DNA of 38,845 bases. Origin: a candidate division WOR-3 bacterium. Lineage in GTDB: Bacteria > Hydrothermota > Tepidihabitantia > Tepidihabitantales > Tepidihabitantaceae. Each line of letters opens with the position of its first letter. The stretch's first letter is position 1. A program made the position numbers and the translations under genes. The stretch is from the NCBI GenBank assembly GCA_039801245.1, contig JBDRUF010000011.1:1-38845 (forward strand), read 5' to 3'. Below, piece by piece: positions 32,372 to 38,845 of the stretch. Under the pieces are notes generated by a model. The model saw only the letters and a program-made list of their open reading frames with translations. It did no database searches and had not been told where the DNA came from.

Positions 32372-33183
32372 AGGAACGGCTCCTCAATGTCTTTAATCTG
32401 CTCCCAGGTGAGAACCGGACCATCCTTGCAGGTAAAATAAGGACCTAACCGGCAGTGTCCGCACTGACCCAGTCCGCAGGACATATTCATCTCCATTGAG
32501 AGGTAGATTGAACCTCCTGGGAACCCGGCTTCAAGCAGTTTTTTGGTGACAAATTTCATCATTATCGGTGGTCCGCATACCACCGCCACACTCTTTTTCA
32601 CATCGCAGGGGATCTCATCCATCAGGCAGGTGACAACACCCACCTTCCGCTCCCAGGGTTCATCCGCCGCATCAACCGAAAGGTCAATATCAACACCCTT
32701 TATTTTCTCCCACTCTTTCAGCTGTTTCTTATAGACAATATCTTTGGGCGTGCGCGCGCCGTAACGGAGAAATATTCTACCATATTTCTTCTTCTCCTCG
32801 GTCAACGCCAGAAACAGCGCCCGCAGAGGGGCAAGACCAACGCCACCACCAACAATATAGATATCCCTGCCTTCAAACTCCTTTAACGGATAGGGCTTGC
32901 CATAAGGACCGCGAATCCCCAATAAATCCCCTGGTTTTTTGGTAAAAAGCGCCCCGGTTGCCCTGCCAACACGCATAATTGTCATCTCCAGGGTTTCCCG
33001 TCGAAAATGGGATGACGATGGTGTAAATGGCGCCTCGCCAAATCCAGGGATGGTCAGTTCCACAAACTGACCGGCAAGAAATGGTATCTCCCTCTCCGGC
33101 TTTAAGACAAATGTCCTGATATTGGGTGTCTCCTCAATCACATCCAGTATCTTTGCCTGAACCGGTTGATAGGGATTGCTCAT
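32368..33183 (-). CDS. FAD/NAD(P)-binding reductase (HydG/AsrB/PyrK-like)
   Basis: The 271-residue protein is a ferredoxin-NADP reductase-type flavoprotein. An N-terminal FAD barrel is followed by GPYGKPYPL, then the NAD(P) domain with VGGGVGLAPLRAL near residue 110. The C-terminal motif CGLGQCGHC...GPYFTCKDGPVLTWEQI binds a [2Fe-2S] cluster, as in sulfhydrogenase gamma subunits, AsrB and PyrK. With the next-door HydB-like protein it forms a pyridine-nucleotide module. Here it heads an energy-converting hydrogenase operon, not a soluble sulfhydrogenase. Preference for NADH or NADPH cannot be read from the sequence. Confidence 0.9.
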   Translation of the reverse strand: MSNPYQPVQAKILDVIEETPNIRTFVLKPEREIPFLAGQFVELTIPGFGEAPFTPSSSHFRRETLEMTIMRVGRATGALFTKKPGDLLGIRGPYGKPYPLKEFEGRDIYIVGGGVGLAPLRALFLALTEEKKKYGRIFLRYGARTPKDIVYKKQLKEWEKIKGVDIDLSVDAADEPWERKVGVVTCLMDEIPCDVKKSVAVVCGPPIMMKFVTKKLLEAGFPGGSIYLSMEMNMSCGLGQCGHCRLGPYFTCKDGPVLTWEQIKDIEEPFL

Positions 33184-34199
33184 AACTGTCCTAAGATATT
33201 ACGGATATCTATTCTGCCCATACAGGTGGAAAAGCAGCGCCCGCAACCAGAACAGGCGTAAAAACCGTTCTGATTTTTTGAATGCATAAACTTGCAGTGA
33301 AACCGGTTGATGAAGCGGTCAATAAACCTTGCCCTGGGGTTGGCACCGCCACCAACCCGGGCATACATCGGAAGATAGCAGAAATCCCAGACCCTACTTC
33401 TTTCAAACCTTTCCGCATTCCCCTGGTCATAAAGAAGAAAGCAGAAGCAGGTCGGGCAGGTCAAAAGGCACCCAAAGCATTCCACACAATCCCTTGCCGC
33501 ATCAATCCAGAATCTCTTGTCAGCGGTTTTATCAGCAATCGCCTGGGCCAGGTTTGGGTTCCAATCCTTAGGGTTCTGCTCTTTAAGAATCCGCATCGCC
33601 TTTTGCCGCTGCTCCTCCCTTTTGGCAATTTGGCTGTCTGTTGCCTTTTGCAACCCATTTTCCATCTGCATCAGTTCTGCCCCGCGTTCAGAAAGAGCCT
33701 CAATCAGCCAGCCATCATCAATGACGGTCAAACTCAAATCCACATCCTCGGTTAAAAATGGCTTTAACCCTAAAAGGTTGCAGAAGCAGGTCCTTTCCGG
33801 TGCCGGGCAGTCTGCACCAAGAAGAATGGTGTTATTTAACCTCTGGGCAAAAAACGGGTCGGCAAACTCACCTTCAAGAAACATCCTTTTATGAACCGCA
33901 ATACCGCGCAGGTCACACCCCTTAACCCCAAAAAGGAGGGTGGGTTTCATCTTAGTTTCTGGTTCAACCGGCTCAGGAAATGAGGCGACCCTTTCCCGCG
34001 GTGAAAAGAAAAACGGCTTGATTGGCTCCGCTGCACGGATTTTCCTTAAAGCCAGTTGCTCAATATTGAAATCATTAGCGTCATACCGCTGCCAGTGAAC
34101 AGCCTCGTCAACCTCTCTCGGATAAAAAAGATTGAACCTGCCTGCCAGACTGGCAAGCCAAGAGGAACACCTGTGATTGGGTAGAAAATATGCGTCCAA
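33180..34199 (-). CDS. HydB/AsrA-like Fe-S protein
   Basis: The 339-residue protein matches the beta subunit of sulfhydrogenases and AsrA. A mixed N-terminal domain contains FGVKGCDLRGIAVHKRMF and ADCPAPERTCFC. Two C-terminal [4Fe-4S] motifs follow: CVECFGCLLTCPTCFC and CSGCGRCFSTCMGRIDIR. It should carry electrons between the FAD subunit and the rest of the complex. It is the first gene of the operon and begins with TTG (34197-34199), only 7 nt after the predicted -10 box, with no ribosome site. No better in-frame start follows before the conserved region. It overlaps the next gene by 4 bp. Confidence 0.88.
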   Translation of the reverse strand: MDAYFLPNHRCSSWLASLAGRFNLFYPREVDEAVHWQRYDANDFNIEQLALRKIRAAEPIKPFFFSPRERVASFPEPVEPETKMKPTLLFGVKGCDLRGIAVHKRMFLEGEFADPFFAQRLNNTILLGADCPAPERTCFCNLLGLKPFLTEDVDLSLTVIDDGWLIEALSERGAELMQMENGLQKATDSQIAKREEQRQKAMRILKEQNPKDWNPNLAQAIADKTADKRFWIDAARDCVECFGCLLTCPTCFCFLLYDQGNAERFERSRVWDFCYLPMYARVGGGANPRARFIDRFINRFHCKFMHSKNQNGFYACSGCGRCFSTCMGRIDIRNILGQL

Positions 34200-34206
34200 G
34201 AAGTGA

Positions 34207-34234
34207 AATATATAAACCTTGCCCCTCCTGTCAA
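34207..34234 (-). promoter_or_regulatory. Predicted promoter of the 18-gene hydrogenase operon
   Basis: On the minus strand TTGACA (34229-34234), 16 bp and TATATT (34207-34212) form a near-consensus promoter. The TTG start codon begins 7 nt after the -10 box, so transcription would start at or within a base or two of the codon. No later promoter is evident, since nearly all genes below overlap or abut. Confidence 0.7.
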
Positions 34235-34557
34235 GAAAAATCTAACAGGACTGAAAAAGACCAAAAGAGGGGCTTCCCTTCAATCTGGGATAAGAAAACT
34301 CTCCCTATTAGGTAGAAAAATTACAGGTGATTTTATTTTCTATCACCTTAATTCTCCAGATGTTGAACAAATTTTATGCAATTTTTGCCCCCGTCCCCTC
34401 CACCCTCTCCCCCGCTGTTATCCAAATGCCTGCCCAGAGGTCTGTCTGGGATAGATTCCTTTTTGATTTAGTCAGGCGATTTTTCCGGTTTCCTCGGTTT
34501 TAGTCAAAACCTCCCTAATCCGCGGTCTTTATCTGATAGGGAAATCTCCCACCCTTT
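34235..34557. other. Spacer between the FG-GAP gene and the hydrogenase operon promoter
   Basis: No gene is supported here. Two small inverted repeats are visible: AGGTGAT/ATCACCT (34325-34331 and 34342-34348, 10-nt loop) and CCCAGA/TCTGGG (34433-34438 and 34445-34450, 6-nt loop). Neither is followed by a clear T-run in the direction of the upstream gene. The first lies about 90 bp upstream of the hydrogenase -35 box and could be an operator. Confidence 0.4.
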
Positions 34558-36318
34558 TTATTTCTGGATGACAAACCTGCCCGACCTCTGGTTCTTCTGG
34601 ACAAGGAAATATGTCCCTGTGGTCAAGTTGCTTACATCAACACTCGCCTCGGTTTCCCCGGCAATAATTTCAACTTCCTTAACCACCCTGCCCGAGACAT
34701 CACAAACCTTCAGCCTTTCACCCCGGTTCAGAGCCTGCCCGAAAACAATCCTTATCTTTCCTTTTGCCGGGTTGGGCACAATCTGGTTTTTTTGATCCCG
34801 GTGTGGTTCGGATTCTTCAAAAATCCCGGTGGGGTTCCCGATGAAAAAGGGTCTTGGTGTCAGCGCAGAAGCCGCCTCCCCTCCCTGAAAAACGGTATAG
34901 CGAAGATAACATTCCCGGGAACTGACACTTTCCGGCACAAGCCACTGAAACCTGCCGTTATTGCGCAAACTGTCAGCAATCATCTGCCAAGGACCCTGGG
35001 GTCCGGTTGTGGAAAGTTCTATCCTTACCCTGCTGGACTCGGCAAGAGGCGCCTCGCTCCACCAGTCAATAAATTGCACCGAGTTGTTCCAGAACCGCTC
35101 ACCGCCACGCGGAAATACCGGGAAGATTCTTAAACTTTCCCTTGGGGTTGTTTCCTTATAGGCATGAGCCCAGTTGCGGTAATTGGGCCAGGTTCCCTCC
35201 TCAATTATAATCGCCATATCCGGTCTGCCGTTGTGGTCAAAATCTGCACCCGTGCGAAAAGCCTGATACCTTCCTGGCGAATTTGTGGTGATATCTGCTG
35301 CCTGGGTCCAGTTTCCCTGTCCATTACCGGTCCAGACGGTCAGATGACCACCACCAAGAGCCAAAACATCAACAAAACCGTCGCAGTTCATATCACACAA
35401 CTGGGTGCCACGATAGTTGCCGCTTGCGGGCAAGCCATTGGAAAAAGTCTGCCAGATTTGCGCTGAGTCGTTATAGACCCAGACCTCAACCCCGCCCTGA
35501 GAGTTGCAGAAGGCAACATCAAAACCGCCGTCATTGTCAACATCGCCGGGTGAGATTCCGTATAACCCGTAGTTGGAACGGGGCAACCCGGAATCACCAG
35601 GATAAAACCCGCCGGTGCCATCACCAAAATAGACCGCTGGTCCTCCGGTTGCAGAGATTATGTCCGGATTGCCATCCCGGTTCACATCCCGGAAATAGAA
35701 CTCCATATTGCTGTTAATGCTCTCGGGTGTACCAAAACTCTTTCGCCAGGTACCGGTGCCCAGATTGAGATAAACCCTTAATCCCACACCAGAGCCAAAT
35801 GAGCAGGAGCCAACATCCAAATCGCCATCATGGTCAACATCGGCAAAGTCTGTGGAAAACATCCCCCAGCAGGCACCACCAGGCATCAGGCTATCATCCC
35901 AGGCGGTCCAAAATCTGCCGGTACCATCCCCCAGCGCCACCTCAAGCATATCATTGCCCAAATCCTCACCAGAATAGTTGTGATGCATCCCATAACCAAC
36001 ATCCCAGTACCCATCCCAATTGACATCACCTATCGCAATTCCGCCATAACCGAAATTGCCATACTGGTAAACGCTCCAGGTGCCCTGGCCATTACCAAAC
36101 CAGACCATCACCCCGTGCTCCTCGGTGTTGATATACGGGCTGCCGTGGTCGCCAATGGAAAGGATGTCAACATTGCCGTCGTTGTTGACATCGGCAAACT
36201 CCAGTTCGGTCCTGCCACCCTCAAGCTGGGGATACTGAAACCCGTTGGAGCATTCAATATAACTTAACCGGGCAAAGGCAATCCCTGCACTTAGTGCAAT
36301 TAATAAAAGGGAGCGCGT
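34558..36318 (-). CDS. Secreted FG-GAP/VCBS-repeat protein with Por/T9SS-like C-terminal tail
   Basis: The frame continues upstream of the first standard start codon (GTG 36111) through a good signal peptide (TRSLLLIALSAGIAFA) to an AAGGAGG ribosome site. The only codon at proper distance is ACG at 36316-36318, giving about 586 residues. The body has at least seven FG-GAP-like repeats with DxDxDG calcium-loop motifs (DVNNDGNVD, DVNWDGYWD, DVDHDGDLD, DVNRDGNPD, DVDNDGGFD, DMNCDGFVD, DFDHNGRPD), expected to form a beta-propeller. The last 75 residues (NPAKGKIRIVFGQ...GTYFLVQ...GRFVIQK) resemble a type A sorting tail. It is third in an operon after thyX. Binding partner unknown. Confidence 0.82.
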   Translation of the reverse strand, partial: TRSLLLIALSAGIAFARLSYIECSNGFQYPQLEGGRTELEFADVNNDGNVDILSIGDHGSPYINTEEHGVMVWFGNGQGTWSVYQYGNFGYGGIAIGDVNWDGYWDVGYGMHHNYSGEDLGNDMLEVALGDGTGRFWTAWDDSLMPGGACWGMFSTDFADVDHDGDLDVGSCSFGSGVGLRVYLNLGTGTWRKSFGTPESINSNMEFYFRDVNRDGNPDIISATGGPAVYFGDGTGGFYPGDSGLPRSNYGLYGISPGDVDNDGGFDVAFCNSQGGVEVWVYNDSAQIWQTFSNGLPASGNYRGTQLCDMNCDGFVDVLALGGGHLTVWTGNGQGNWTQAADITTNSPGRYQAFRTGADFDHNGRPDMAIIIEEGTWPNYRNWAHAYKETTPRESLRIFPVFPRGGERFWNNSVQFIDWWSEAPLAESSRVRIELSTTGPQGPWQMIADSLRNNGRFQWLVPESVSSRECYLRYTVFQGGEAASALTPRPFFIGNPTGIFEESEPHRDQKNQIVPNPAKGKIRIVFGQALNRGERLKVCDVSGRVVKEVEIIAGETEASVDVSNLTTGTYFLVQKNQRSGRFVIQK

Positions 36319-36329
36319 CTTGCCTCCTT

Positions 36330-36689
36330 TTATTTCTGCGGTTTCCTTAAACTCAGTTTTAACTGATTTTCACTTGTGGCAACAATCTTGTACAGCCTTG
36401 CCACCGGCAGCAAATAGTCGGCAAAAAGGAGGAGAATGCCGACTCCCAAGAGAATCTGCCTGATCAGTCTGCTTGAGCCGGTTTCAAAAAAATCTATTCG
36501 CAAAGGATTCGCCCACATAATGATGGCAATCGCCAGGATGGCAAAAACGGTGATATTGGCGGCAAGGCGCAAGCCCATCTGCAGGCGCACCCGCCTGATT
36601 ACTGCCGGTTCGCTGATGACCAGTTCTGGCTCCTGCCTTTTCACCGCCTCTTTCAACTCCTCAAAGTTAGTTATCACTTTGGAGTTCAT
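36330..36689 (-). CDS. Small membrane protein of unknown function
   Basis: The 119-residue protein has a charged N-terminal cytoplasmic segment of about 38 residues, two membrane helices (about residues 44-61 and 78-96), and a basic tail (LKLSLRKPQK). I do not recognise a family. It starts 4 bp after the thyX stop and ends 11 bp before the ACG start of the FG-GAP gene, so it is in the same operon. The upstream ribosome site is weak, suggesting coupling to thyX translation. Confidence 0.7.
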   Translation of the reverse strand: MNSKVITNFEELKEAVKRQEPELVISEPAVIRRVRLQMGLRLAANITVFAILAIAIIMWANPLRIDFFETGSSRLIRQILLGVGILLLFADYLLPVARLYKIVATSENQLKLSLRKPQK

Positions 36690-36693
36690 AGTT

Positions 36694-38208
36694 TCACTTT
36701 TTAATCTCTCTTGGCTCGGGCAACTTCAGTTCAGTTACCTTAGGCGGTTTGCCAAAAAGTTCCTGATAAACCTTGGGATAGTTGTCCTTGCCCCCTGCCA
36801 AAAGAAGCGTCAATGGCATCACATTCTTTGCCTGCTCTACCATCCTACTGACAACGTCTCTAATGTCCCATTGGGCTGACTTGTCCTGGCGTAGGCGGGA
36901 AAGGTGATAAAGTTCGCGCGCATTCAGGGTAACCAGAACCCGACGCTGATGGGCATTGGTCAAAACATACTGGGCCGCTACCGGATTCACCTTGGCAATC
37001 TTGTCATAAACATCCTCGGTGAGCGCCAAGAGCTCCTTGAAAGCCTTGTGCTCCTTGAGTTCAGCGATTGAGACCGGAATCGTCCAGCCCAAATCCGGGT
37101 CATAGGGCTGGGTGGTGATGGTTGTCAGGCGGTGCCTTTTCAGCTGGGCAAAACAGGCAGCAGAGATGATGAGTTCAAATGTGAGATAGAGGTGCTCAAA
37201 CTCCCGCAAAACCGCATCATAAGCTTGCAAGTCCTGACAGGCAAGTTTGAAAATCTCCTTTTTCCGTGCGAGGGTCTGCTTTTCTGAACGGGAAAAACAC
37301 TCCGCATACGATGCCTGAGAGGTGGTGTGCATCAATGTCGCCAGCAGTTTATTGTCCGCATTCTGAGTATAATCAACCAAGACAACATCTGATGCGGACA
37401 TCGCAATCAGATTTCTTGGTCGCCGCGGAAACGGTCGCTGCATAAAGACCGTGGCAAACTCCTTGAGCCGAGAATAGGTGTTGCGCTCATAATCGGTTGG
37501 TCCGGTAAATATCAAAAGTGAGGGTGCCACCGTTTCTGCCTGATGGTAAAGCTCATCTGCCAACGCCCGCACCTCGGCAAGCTCATTTGCCGCCAGCCGG
37601 CGTAGCATCAGCTCCAGGGTTCGGGCATTAACGGTCATTCCCAACTGGGTCTGGGTCGCCAGACTGGTGATATAACGGGCATCCTCCTTGGCTAAATTCT
37701 CCAGCCGGTCTGGATGCTCCTTCAGTTCAGGTCGGGTGCGGGCAAAATGACCCTTCAGTTTCTCAATCAGCTGATTATAGGTCTGATTCTGGAGCCGAAT
37801 GATGTTTAAATAGTCACTCAAATAATCTGAATTCTGAATCTCGGGCGGCACGAGAAAATGGTTCTCCAGCCGGACATAACGCTGGGAACGCTCGGTAAAG
37901 GATGCCAGGCGGTGATGCTCAATCGCCTCAACAGCCAAGCGGGAAACATCCTCAATGTCAAAGTTAAATACCGCATGCTCCGCGATAGAGTGATGCCCCA
38001 TCTCAAAAACAATCGTCTGATTGGACTGCCGCGCCTTTTTCAACTCCCGCCTTGCCTCAGAGCGCAGTTCATCAACCGGTTTGGTGCTTCTACTCACCCG
38101 GGCATAGGCAGCAGCGATTGTCTCGGGCGTCGGCACCACCCGACGGTTCTTTATTAAGGTCTGAATCAAATCCTTTTCAATATTATAACCAGCAAGCCTG
38201 ACCTTCAT
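36694..38208 (-). CDS. thyX: Flavin-dependent thymidylate synthase, tandem-domain form
   Basis: ThyX makes dTMP from dUMP with FAD, NAD(P)H and methylene-tetrahydrofolate. The 504-residue protein is about twice the usual 220-250. The first half has GHHSIAEHAVFNFDIEDVSR and HHRLASFTERSQRYV, close to the ThyX motif RHR-x-x-S-x-x-E-x-S-x-R-Y but with His for the first Arg. The second half has AQLKRHRLTTITTQPYD and a typical ThyX end (NARELYHLSRLRQDKSAQWDIRD). Two ThyX domains fused in tandem are known from chlamydial-type enzymes. I chose ATG 38208; a GTG at 38217 is in frame but touches the -10 box. No folate-type thyA is in the window. Confidence 0.92.
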   Translation of the reverse strand: MKVRLAGYNIEKDLIQTLIKNRRVVPTPETIAAAYARVSRSTKPVDELRSEARRELKKARQSNQTIVFEMGHHSIAEHAVFNFDIEDVSRLAVEAIEHHRLASFTERSQRYVRLENHFLVPPEIQNSDYLSDYLNIIRLQNQTYNQLIEKLKGHFARTRPELKEHPDRLENLAKEDARYITSLATQTQLGMTVNARTLELMLRRLAANELAEVRALADELYHQAETVAPSLLIFTGPTDYERNTYSRLKEFATVFMQRPFPRRPRNLIAMSASDVVLVDYTQNADNKLLATLMHTTSQASYAECFSRSEKQTLARKKEIFKLACQDLQAYDAVLREFEHLYLTFELIISAACFAQLKRHRLTTITTQPYDPDLGWTIPVSIAELKEHKAFKELLALTEDVYDKIAKVNPVAAQYVLTNAHQRRVLVTLNARELYHLSRLRQDKSAQWDIRDVVSRMVEQAKNVMPLTLLLAGGKDNYPKVYQELFGKPPKVTELKLPEPREIKK

Positions 38209-38217
38209 ATCCTTCAC

Positions 38218-38245
38218 AGGATATTCAACCCGCCCTGACTGTCAA
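38218..38245 (-). promoter_or_regulatory. Predicted promoter of thyX
   Basis: On the minus strand TTGACA (38240-38245), 16 bp and TATCCT (38218-38223) precede the gene. The ATG at 38208 lies 9 nt after the -10 box, predicting a leader of about 2-3 nt. The -10 box is weaker than the others here. The AAGGA just before the ATG is too close to be a normal ribosome site. Confidence 0.55.
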
Positions 38246-38401
38246 TCAAATCAGAGCTCGTTCCTTGCATTCTGCCTTTTAACCTTTGTATTGCGCGTAC
38301 ACCTCTCTTTCCAACCGAAATAGAAGGATACTTGCTCCTTGCTCGGGTCGGGTTTTTGACCTTTGCCTCACCTGAAGAGAGTCAGTTTCTCCTCCTCCTC
38401 C

Positions 38402-38845
38402 TTATCTTTCCATTTCTGGTTTTGGCGGGTTCTTCATCTGTTCATAGCGGGCTCTGCCAGCAGCGGTGCGGAAATCAAGACCCTGCGCCTTGCCCTCACG
38501 CTCAAGTTGGAGCATACAGCCGGCAAGGAAGTCATCATCAAGCATTCTGCCCGCAAGTTCTCCGGTCTTTGGTTGCTCAACCGGCATCATCCTTCTTGTT
38601 GCCTCTGCTGAGACATCCTGCCGCTCGCCGGTAACCTGCCAGTAGACCTCCATTCCGGGCTTGCCGCCAATCACAAACCGGTTGCCAGATATTTTCTCGG
38701 CAACATAGACATCAGAAGAACCAACTCCGGTCAGCTGGATGTGCGGGTTTCGGTTAAGCGCGGAGAAGTAGTCAGGCAGTTTCACCTCGGCTCTGCCCGA
38801 GGCATCAAGGATAACGCTGCCGCGATAAATGTTGAGCATCTCTGG
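38402..38845 (-). CDS. C-terminal end of a surface-type protein, 5'-truncated
   Basis: The frame is open to the window edge, so at least 147 C-terminal residues of a larger protein are seen. It contains PEMLNIYRGSVILDASGRAEVKLPDYFSALN, SSDVYVAEKISGNRFVIGGKPGMEVYWQVTGERQD. This pattern (a repeat-like beta segment ending in WQVTG) is familiar from the ends of long surface or fibre-like proteins in poorly characterised bacteria. A charged tail ends in EMKNPPKP-like residues. The internal ATG at 38839 is probably not the real start. Function unknown. Confidence 0.65.
   Translation of the reverse strand, partial: PEMLNIYRGSVILDASGRAEVKLPDYFSALNRNPHIQLTGVGSSDVYVAEKISGNRFVIGGKPGMEVYWQVTGERQDVSAEATRRMMPVEQPKTGELAGRMLDDDFLAGCMLQLEREGKAQGLDFRTAAGRARYEQMKNPPKPEMER

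Noticed and set aside
1-38845. CRISPR arrays, insertion sequences, prophage
   Set aside because: No regularly spaced repeats, transposase or phage genes were seen; gene packing is ordinary for a chromosome.

Overview
The window looks like a chromosomal segment of an obligately anaerobic, diderm bacterium from a poorly sampled lineage. Supporting signs are a class III (oxygen-sensitive) ribonucleotide reductase, a flavin-dependent thymidylate synthase, an Rnf complex, a group 4 [NiFe] hydrogenase, an outer-membrane beta-barrel-like protein, and an FG-GAP/VCBS protein with a Por/T9SS-like C-terminal tail. The combination resembles candidate phyla of the WOR-3/Stahlbacteria or FCB kind, but that placement is inference only.

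Layout. 1-575 is the 3' end of thiL. 576-791 is an AT-rich spacer with a DnaA-box pair, a near-consensus promoter and two NrdR-box-like sites. 792-3980 (+) is nrdR-nrdD-yggU. 3985-7919 (-) is rng plus a radical SAM/DUF2344 fusion. 7993-8616 (-) is a beta-barrel-like envelope protein with a long structured leader. 9014-14006 (-) reads tRNA-Phe, rpsT, a GT4 glycosyltransferase, a UPF0104 flippase-like protein and a YfhO-like membrane protein, closely packed behind one strong promoter. 14345-19465 (+) is a complete rnfCDGEAB operon. 19601-34199 (-) is an 18-gene, tightly overlapping operon. 34558-38208 (-) is thyX, a small membrane protein and a secreted FG-GAP protein. 38402-38845 (-) is the C-terminal end of a surface protein.

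The centrepiece is the 18-gene operon. In transcription order it encodes a HydB-like Fe-S protein, a HydG-like FAD/NAD(P) reductase, a short molybdopterin-family protein, a four-cluster ferredoxin, NuoH-, NuoB-, NuoC- and NuoD-like subunits (the last with both [NiFe] CxxC motifs), two NuoL/M/N-like channels, an MbhD/E-type fusion, MnhB, C, D, E, F, G-like subunits and a NuoI/HycF-like ferredoxin. It reads as a complex-I-sized energy-converting hydrogenase with an Mrp-type cation antiporter and its own pyridine-nucleotide module. It converges on the rnf operon across only 135 bp, so two ferredoxin- and ion-coupled machines sit side by side. Together they could interconvert reduced ferredoxin, NAD(P)H, H2 and ion gradients.

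Promoters repeatedly show TTGACA-like and TATAAT-like boxes spaced 16-17 bp (19 bp in one case). In front of five protein genes the -10 box lies only 7-15 nt from the start codon, which suggests that leaderless or very-short-leader mRNAs are common. Function calls rest on reading motifs and translated sequence by eye; no database search was run.
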